DNA of 9,651 nucleotides from CAYSHJ01 sp964589725 (GTDB lineage Bacteria > Planctomycetota > Planctomycetia > Planctomycetales > Planctomycetaceae): the NCBI GenBank assembly GCA_964589725.1, contig CAZPUJ010000302.1:1-9651 (forward strand). The letters are read 5' to 3'. Both the position numbers and the translations under genes were made by a program. Under the pieces are notes generated by a model that saw only the letters and a list, made by a program, of their open reading frames with translations, was not told the origin of the DNA and made no database searches. Of the stretch, positions 6,323 through 9,651 are shown piece after piece (position 1 is the stretch's first letter; the number at the start of each line of letters is the position of its first letter).

Positions 6323-8033
6323 GTGAGAGCACCTTTGCGTATAACGAGGGACAACGGGAATTGAATGCCGAGCGAGTCAACGTGATCGGCTGGTTCGGTT
6401 CCACCCCGACTAACCCGGCGAGTAGATCGCGGATGGGAGCGTTGCGGTCAGTCGGCTGAAAGTCGAGACGAAGTTGCTCACATCCAAGCCGCTCGAAGCA
6501 CGCTTGCAGAACATGATGCTCGATCCGGCGGGAAAATGCGCGGCAGCTCATCACCCACACGTCAATCCAGGAGAGTCGGTCATGCCAACGACCTGCGAGC
6601 ACGGAGATTTTCCCCAGCGGGGCGTATTTGTCCGTATATCGAACGGCCAACAGGAACGCTTGCGGATCGGCCAACCGACGTCGCCACGCGGCTTCGTCCA
6701 ACCGCCGGCCATTCAAATTGAATTGATTTGTCTTGTTGATCAACTCGAAGCAACGTTCGTCCGGCACGTTCCATTCGAGCGTGATTTCCGCGTCGGCTTG
6801 CCGGAGAAACTCTTCGGGGTCCGTGCCCGTTGGCGACACGGCACCGCCGTCGCGCAGACTGCTGACTCGCAGTTGGTCTTCAAGCGTGATGGTCGTTTTT
6901 CCAAACAGATCTCGCAATTCCCCGACCAGTTGCACGATACCCTCGTCATCGCCGGTAGGGAATTTCCGGCAATGGATGCCAGGGACGCCCGCGGCGACTT
7001 CGGCCAGCTCGATCGGACTGTCATCGAGAAATAGGACGCTGTCCGCACCGATGTTCCATGTTCGCAAAATGCGCTCAACCGATTCCGACTTCGCTCCCCA
7101 ATTCGCTTCGATCGGAAACAGCGACTCGCGCGGCACGACCAAGTCTTCGCGTTGCAAACCTTGTTGTGCGATTGTCGGATCGTTCTTGCTGGCAACTCCG
7201 ATGAGTACCCCCAGCTCGCTCAGCGATGCCAGCATCTCTTGGTAGACAGCGTGCGCCTGCGTTCTGTGGTCCAAATCCCACGAGACTCCGTACACGCCAT
7301 CTTCGCCGACGATTCCCGACCACAGCGTGTTGTCGAGATCCGTGATGAGTCCCTTCAGCGGAGCTGCGGGACGCAGTAGACCGGCCAATGCTCCCGCGAG
7401 CGCACAGGCGTGCTCCAGACGATACGGAAAACCGGTTCTCAAATCACTGGCGACGTCGTGTCGCACGTCGGCCGGAGAGAGCAAATCCAACTGTTGTGAG
7501 TCCACAATACGTACGACGGACGACTGGGCCAGTCCAGCGGCGAATTCGGCCAACTGCCGCCGCAATTCCAACGCGAGAGGATCCGCCATGCCGCGCGGTG
7601 GCTTGAACATCGGCGGTAGCGGCAACGTCGGCAGCGACAAGGCGACCGTGGTCCGCCGTCCCAATTCTGCCAGCAGCGCCGACAATTCTCCAAGCCGCAA
7701 TTGTGCCGACGACAGAACGTCAGCTCCGCAATCGGACCGCCAACCGTGAGTGCCACGGAATCCCAGCCGCGCGTCGAGGTCGCTCCACTCCAACGGCACT
7801 GCGACGCCGTCCGGCGGACTTTCGACGAGCCGTCGCAGCGTGCTCGACAAGTCGCCGAACAGGCCCACTTCCACGTCGATTCGCCCGGACGACGTCCGTT
7901 CGGCGAATTGTGCGGCGAGAAACGCTTTGAGGTGCAACGGCGTGAAGCCGCAGGCCAGCGCCAACGAAAATCCGTGCCGCGTCAAGTCTTGGGCGCGCGT
8001 GTTGACAATTCGCAAGGCTTCGACGAGTGTCAC
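6288..8033 (-). CDS. FkbH-like HAD-IIIC family protein (glyceryl-ACP loading type)
   Basis: A 581-residue protein with the full FkbH-like architecture. The N-terminal region (about 1-220) is the family's SGNH-like/BF1531-type domain. The HAD domain (about 227-385) has motif I D232-L-D234-N-T236, motif II S282-K283 in VASKND, and motif III D337-D338. The C-terminal GNAT-like domain (about 415-560) has INKTNQFNL (432-440) and SCR (496-498), both strongly conserved in the family. Characterised relatives take the glyceryl group of 1,3-bisphosphoglycerate, dephosphorylate it and load it on an ACP; the adjacent ACP gene fits this. The product specificity here is inferred. The GTG at 8033 has a near-perfect Shine-Dalgarno (AAGGGAG) six bases upstream. 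It is the first gene of the minus-strand block. Confidence 0.9.
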   Translation of the reverse strand: MTLVEALRIVNTRAQDLTRHGFSLALACGFTPLHLKAFLAAQFAERTSSGRIDVEVGLFGDLSSTLRRLVESPPDGVAVPLEWSDLDARLGFRGTHGWRSDCGADVLSSAQLRLGELSALLAELGRRTTVALSLPTLPLPPMFKPPRGMADPLALELRRQLAEFAAGLAQSSVVRIVDSQQLDLLSPADVRHDVASDLRTGFPYRLEHACALAGALAGLLRPAAPLKGLITDLDNTLWSGIVGEDGVYGVSWDLDHRTQAHAVYQEMLASLSELGVLIGVASKNDPTIAQQGLQREDLVVPRESLFPIEANWGAKSESVERILRTWNIGADSVLFLDDSPIELAEVAAGVPGIHCRKFPTGDDEGIVQLVGELRDLFGKTTITLEDQLRVSSLRDGGAVSPTGTDPEEFLRQADAEITLEWNVPDERCFELINKTNQFNLNGRRLDEAAWRRRLADPQAFLLAVRYTDKYAPLGKISVLAGRWHDRLSWIDVWVMSCRAFSRRIEHHVLQACFERLGCEQLRLDFQPTDRNAPIRDLLAGLVGVEPNQPITLTRSAFNSRCPSLYAKVLSHDSPNGNRIAA

Positions 8034-8039
8034 GGTTGG

Positions 8040-8046
8040 CTCCCTT
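8040..8046 (-). promoter_or_regulatory. Ribosome binding site supporting the GTG start of the FkbH-like gene
   Basis: AAGGGAG on the minus strand lies six bases before the GTG at 8033. It is one of the best ribosome sites in the window and supports a non-ATG start. Confidence 0.7.
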
Positions 8047-8157
8047 GGTCACACCCGTGTCTGGCCGAGGAACGGTCGCGCCGACGAATCATAAGGACGC
8101 CTGCGCTCTCCAATAATTGATGAGTGGCGACTGCTGAGCGCGGGTGCGGGGTCGGCT

Positions 8158-8185
8158 TTTAGACCGGACCGGCGGCGCGGGTCAA
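8158..8185 (-). promoter_or_regulatory. Possible sigma70-like promoter for the minus-strand cluster
   Basis: On the minus strand TTGACC (8185-8180, 5 of 6 matches to TTGACA) is followed after 16 bases by TCTAAA (8163-8158, 4 of 6 to TATAAT). Transcription would begin near 8150 and leave a leader of about 115 nt before the GTG at 8033. This was found by eye. Planctomycetes promoters are poorly defined and the region is GC-rich, so confidence is low. Confidence 0.25.
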
Positions 8186-8275
8186 GATCAGCGGCGGAGG
8201 TCCACCGGTTTCAATCGACGATTCGCCTGGCTAAACTCGCTCGCCGGCCGTTAGTCCATTGGCCCTCAATTGCCC

Positions 8276-8281
8276 AAGGAG
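8276..8281 (+). promoter_or_regulatory. Ribosome binding site of the DUF3500 gene
   Basis: AAGGAG lies five bases before the ATG at 8287. It fixes a start that keeps the whole Tat signal peptide, including its unusually long n-region. Confidence 0.75.
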
Positions 8282-8286
8282 ACGTC

Positions 8287-9306
8287 ATGACGCTGCGCCA
8301 CCCATCCTCCTGTCCGGATTGCGAATCGTTTGACTCGTTTGACCGTCGCTCATTTCTGAAGACCGCCGGCGCGGCGACGCTGGCCGGAGTTGCGCTGCCG
8401 ATGCTGGTCGGTCAGCCCGGCCTGTATGCCGCGCCGAGCGATAAAAGCACTGCGGAAACCGCCGTCGGCCGGTTTTACGCGTCACTGTCGGCCGAGCAGA
8501 AGCAGGCGATCTGTCTGCCGTTCGATCACGCGCTGAGAAGTCGGATCAGCGCCAATTGGCACATCACGAAGCCGGCGATCGGCGACAGCTTTTATAGTGA
8601 CGAACAACAAAAACTCATCGGCGACATCGTCCGGAATGTCACGTCCGAAGACGGTTATCAACGTTTGCTGAAACAAATGGCCGACGACAGCGGCGGCATC
8701 GAAAGCTACAGCGTGGCAGTATTCGGCGAGCCCGGAGCCGGCGCGTTCGAGTGGGAGCTGACTGGCCGGCATCTGACGTTGCGAGCCGACGGCAACAGCG
8801 TCGACAAGGCCGCCTTCGGTGGCCCCATCGTCTACGGACATGGTGTCGAGAATCCCAAAGCGAACCTGTTTCATTACCAGACGCAGCAAGTCAACGACGT
8901 CTTCCGAGCTCTGGATGCCAAACAGTCCGAACAAGCTTTAGTGGCAAACGCTCCGAGCGAATCGGCCGTTGCGCTTCAGGGCGAGAAGGGAACCTTCCCA
9001 GGTATTGGCGTCGGACAACTCAGTGCCGACCAGAAGCAACTGGTCACCAAGACGATTCAGGTCTTGCTGGCTCCCTATCGCCAGGAGGACGTCGATGAAG
9101 TCATGGAGATCCTCAAAGCCACGGGCGGCATCGACAAACTGCACATGGCTTTTTATCAGCAAGAGGATCTGCAAAACGACAAAGTCTGGGACATCTGGCG
9201 CGTCGAAGGCCCGTCGTTCGTGTGGCACTTCCGCGGTGCACCGCACGTTCATGCCTACATCAACATTGGCATGGCCACGGCCGCGACAACGGTCAACAAA
9301 AGCTAA
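8287..9306 (+). CDS. Tat-exported DUF3500 family protein
   Basis: A 339-residue protein. It begins with a twin-arginine signal: DRRSFLK (19-25), a hydrophobic segment AGAATLAGVALPMLVG (27-42), and a probable cleavage site near the AA of GLYAAP (47-49). The mature part shows two related W/H-rich segments. FEWELTGRHLTL (154-165) is the family's characteristic motif, and FVWHFRGAPHVHAYINIG (311-328) lies near the C-terminus. Both have an aromatic-W-xx-x-G-xx-H pattern, so they may be two halves of one metal- or cofactor-binding site. The family's function is unknown to me. Tat export suggests folding, perhaps with a cofactor, before export to the periplasm or surface. The n-region has two cysteines (C9 and C12) that would be lost on cleavage. 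It is transcribed away from the glycan cluster, so a shared role is not implied. Confidence 0.85.
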   Translation: MTLRHPSSCPDCESFDSFDRRSFLKTAGAATLAGVALPMLVGQPGLYAAPSDKSTAETAVGRFYASLSAEQKQAICLPFDHALRSRISANWHITKPAIGDSFYSDEQQKLIGDIVRNVTSEDGYQRLLKQMADDSGGIESYSVAVFGEPGAGAFEWELTGRHLTLRADGNSVDKAAFGGPIVYGHGVENPKANLFHYQTQQVNDVFRALDAKQSEQALVANAPSESAVALQGEKGTFPGIGVGQLSADQKQLVTKTIQVLLAPYRQEDVDEVMEILKATGGIDKLHMAFYQQEDLQNDKVWDIWRVEGPSFVWHFRGAPHVHAYINIGMATAATTVNKS

Positions 9307-9502
9307 ATCCAACGTTGCCGAGACCACTCGCTTGCGGTCACTTCGCCAGACGGGCACAGGCGAGTCACGCGTGTCAGGGGAACGAAAGCGACAACACATC
9401 CGTGTCAAACCACCAGTCCCACTCTTAACCCAGCGCATGCAAAACTTGGGCAGATCCTCCGACCGTGTTGACACCGCGCGCGACTGTCAGTGCCGACTGT
9501 CT
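9307..9502. other. Convergent intergenic region with no gene
   Basis: These 196 bp separate the DUF3500 stop from the stop of the opposing WD40 gene. Open frames here lack ribosome sites and family-like sequence. No hairpin followed by a T-run was found. A short GACTGTC direct repeat (9482-9488 and 9495-9501) is probably chance. Confidence 0.5.
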
Positions 9503-9651
9503 TCATCCATCATTCATCGTTGAATCATTCAGAGGTGGCAAATCCCACACCTTCACTGTCTGATCGTAGCTTGCCGATGCCAGCCGGTTGCCGTCGGCGC
9601 TAAACGCCACGCTCGTGACTGGGTCGGTGTGCCCGTTCAAGGTGAGTGTCT
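9503..9651 (-). CDS. WD40-repeat protein, C-terminal end (5' part outside window)
   Basis: Reading from the window edge, the minus strand encodes 48 residues and then TGA at 9505-9503. They form one nearly complete WD40 blade: LNGHTDPVTSVAFSADG, then NRLASASYDQTVKVWDLPP, with the expected GH start, central DG turn and terminal WD. A short polar tail, NDSTMNDG, follows. The rest of the gene lies to the right. WD40 propellers are protein-interaction scaffolds. In Planctomycetes they often end large regulatory proteins, such as Ser/Thr kinases, or cytochrome-like proteins; which applies here cannot be seen. Confidence 0.85.
   Translation of the reverse strand, partial: TLTLNGHTDPVTSVAFSADGNRLASASYDQTVKVWDLPPLNDSTMNDG

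Larger units (their letters stand above)
8034..8286. other. Divergent intergenic region between the FkbH-like and DUF3500 genes
   Basis: These 253 bp hold no credible gene. Because the flanking genes point away from each other, promoters for both must lie here or overlap the genes. A candidate minus-strand promoter is listed separately; I found no convincing plus-strand hexamer pair. A CGCGGGT string occurs twice (near 8140 and 8176), and a small palindrome AATCGACGATT lies at about 8213-8223. Neither is strong enough to call an operator. Confidence 0.5.

Noticed and set aside
6474..7034. A 186-codon plus-strand frame inside the FkbH-like gene.
   Set aside because: It is antisense to conserved FkbH motifs, with shadow-like composition.

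Overview
The window looks like a piece of a Planctomycetota chromosome. This is an inference from gene content, not a taxonomic match. The clues are the end of a large RTX-repeat surface protein with a Planctomycetes-style tail, a Tat-exported DUF3500 protein, a WD40-repeat protein, fairly high G+C, and an AT-rich spacer made of GATTTTC-type heptamers.

Layout: bases 1-695 (+) are the 3' end of an RTX-repeat protein. It converges on a block of seven minus-strand genes that fills 726-8033. In transcription order these are an FkbH-like HAD-IIIC protein (8033-6288), an acyl carrier protein (6322-6059), a MaoC dehydratase/short-chain reductase fusion (6016-4739), a two-domain GNAT acyltransferase (4648-3599), a NodB-type polysaccharide deacetylase-like protein (3563-2466), a SAM methyltransferase (start about 2354, stop at 1452) and a CvpA-family membrane protein (1367-726). 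A 253-bp divergent intergenic region (8034-8286) separates this block from a plus-strand Tat-secreted DUF3500 protein (8287-9306). The window ends in the C-terminus of a minus-strand WD40 protein (9503-9651).

How the genes may work together: FkbH proteins load a three-carbon glyceryl unit from 1,3-bisphosphoglycerate onto an ACP. The ACP gene overlaps the fkbH-like gene by 35 nt, and the next gene fuses a dehydratase to a ketoreductase. Together they could build a small acyl-ACP; a lactyl-type product is my speculation. The three genes that follow (GNAT, deacetylase, methyltransferase) are typical polysaccharide-tailoring activities. The simplest reading is a glycan-decoration cassette: the deacetylase frees an amine, the GNAT acylates it with the ACP-borne group, and the methyltransferase caps a position. 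No glycosyltransferase, flippase, polymerase or ketosynthase lies in the window, so it would be the tailoring end of a larger locus. cvpA probably belongs to a neighbouring unit.

No tRNA, rRNA, CRISPR array, insertion sequence or origin was seen.
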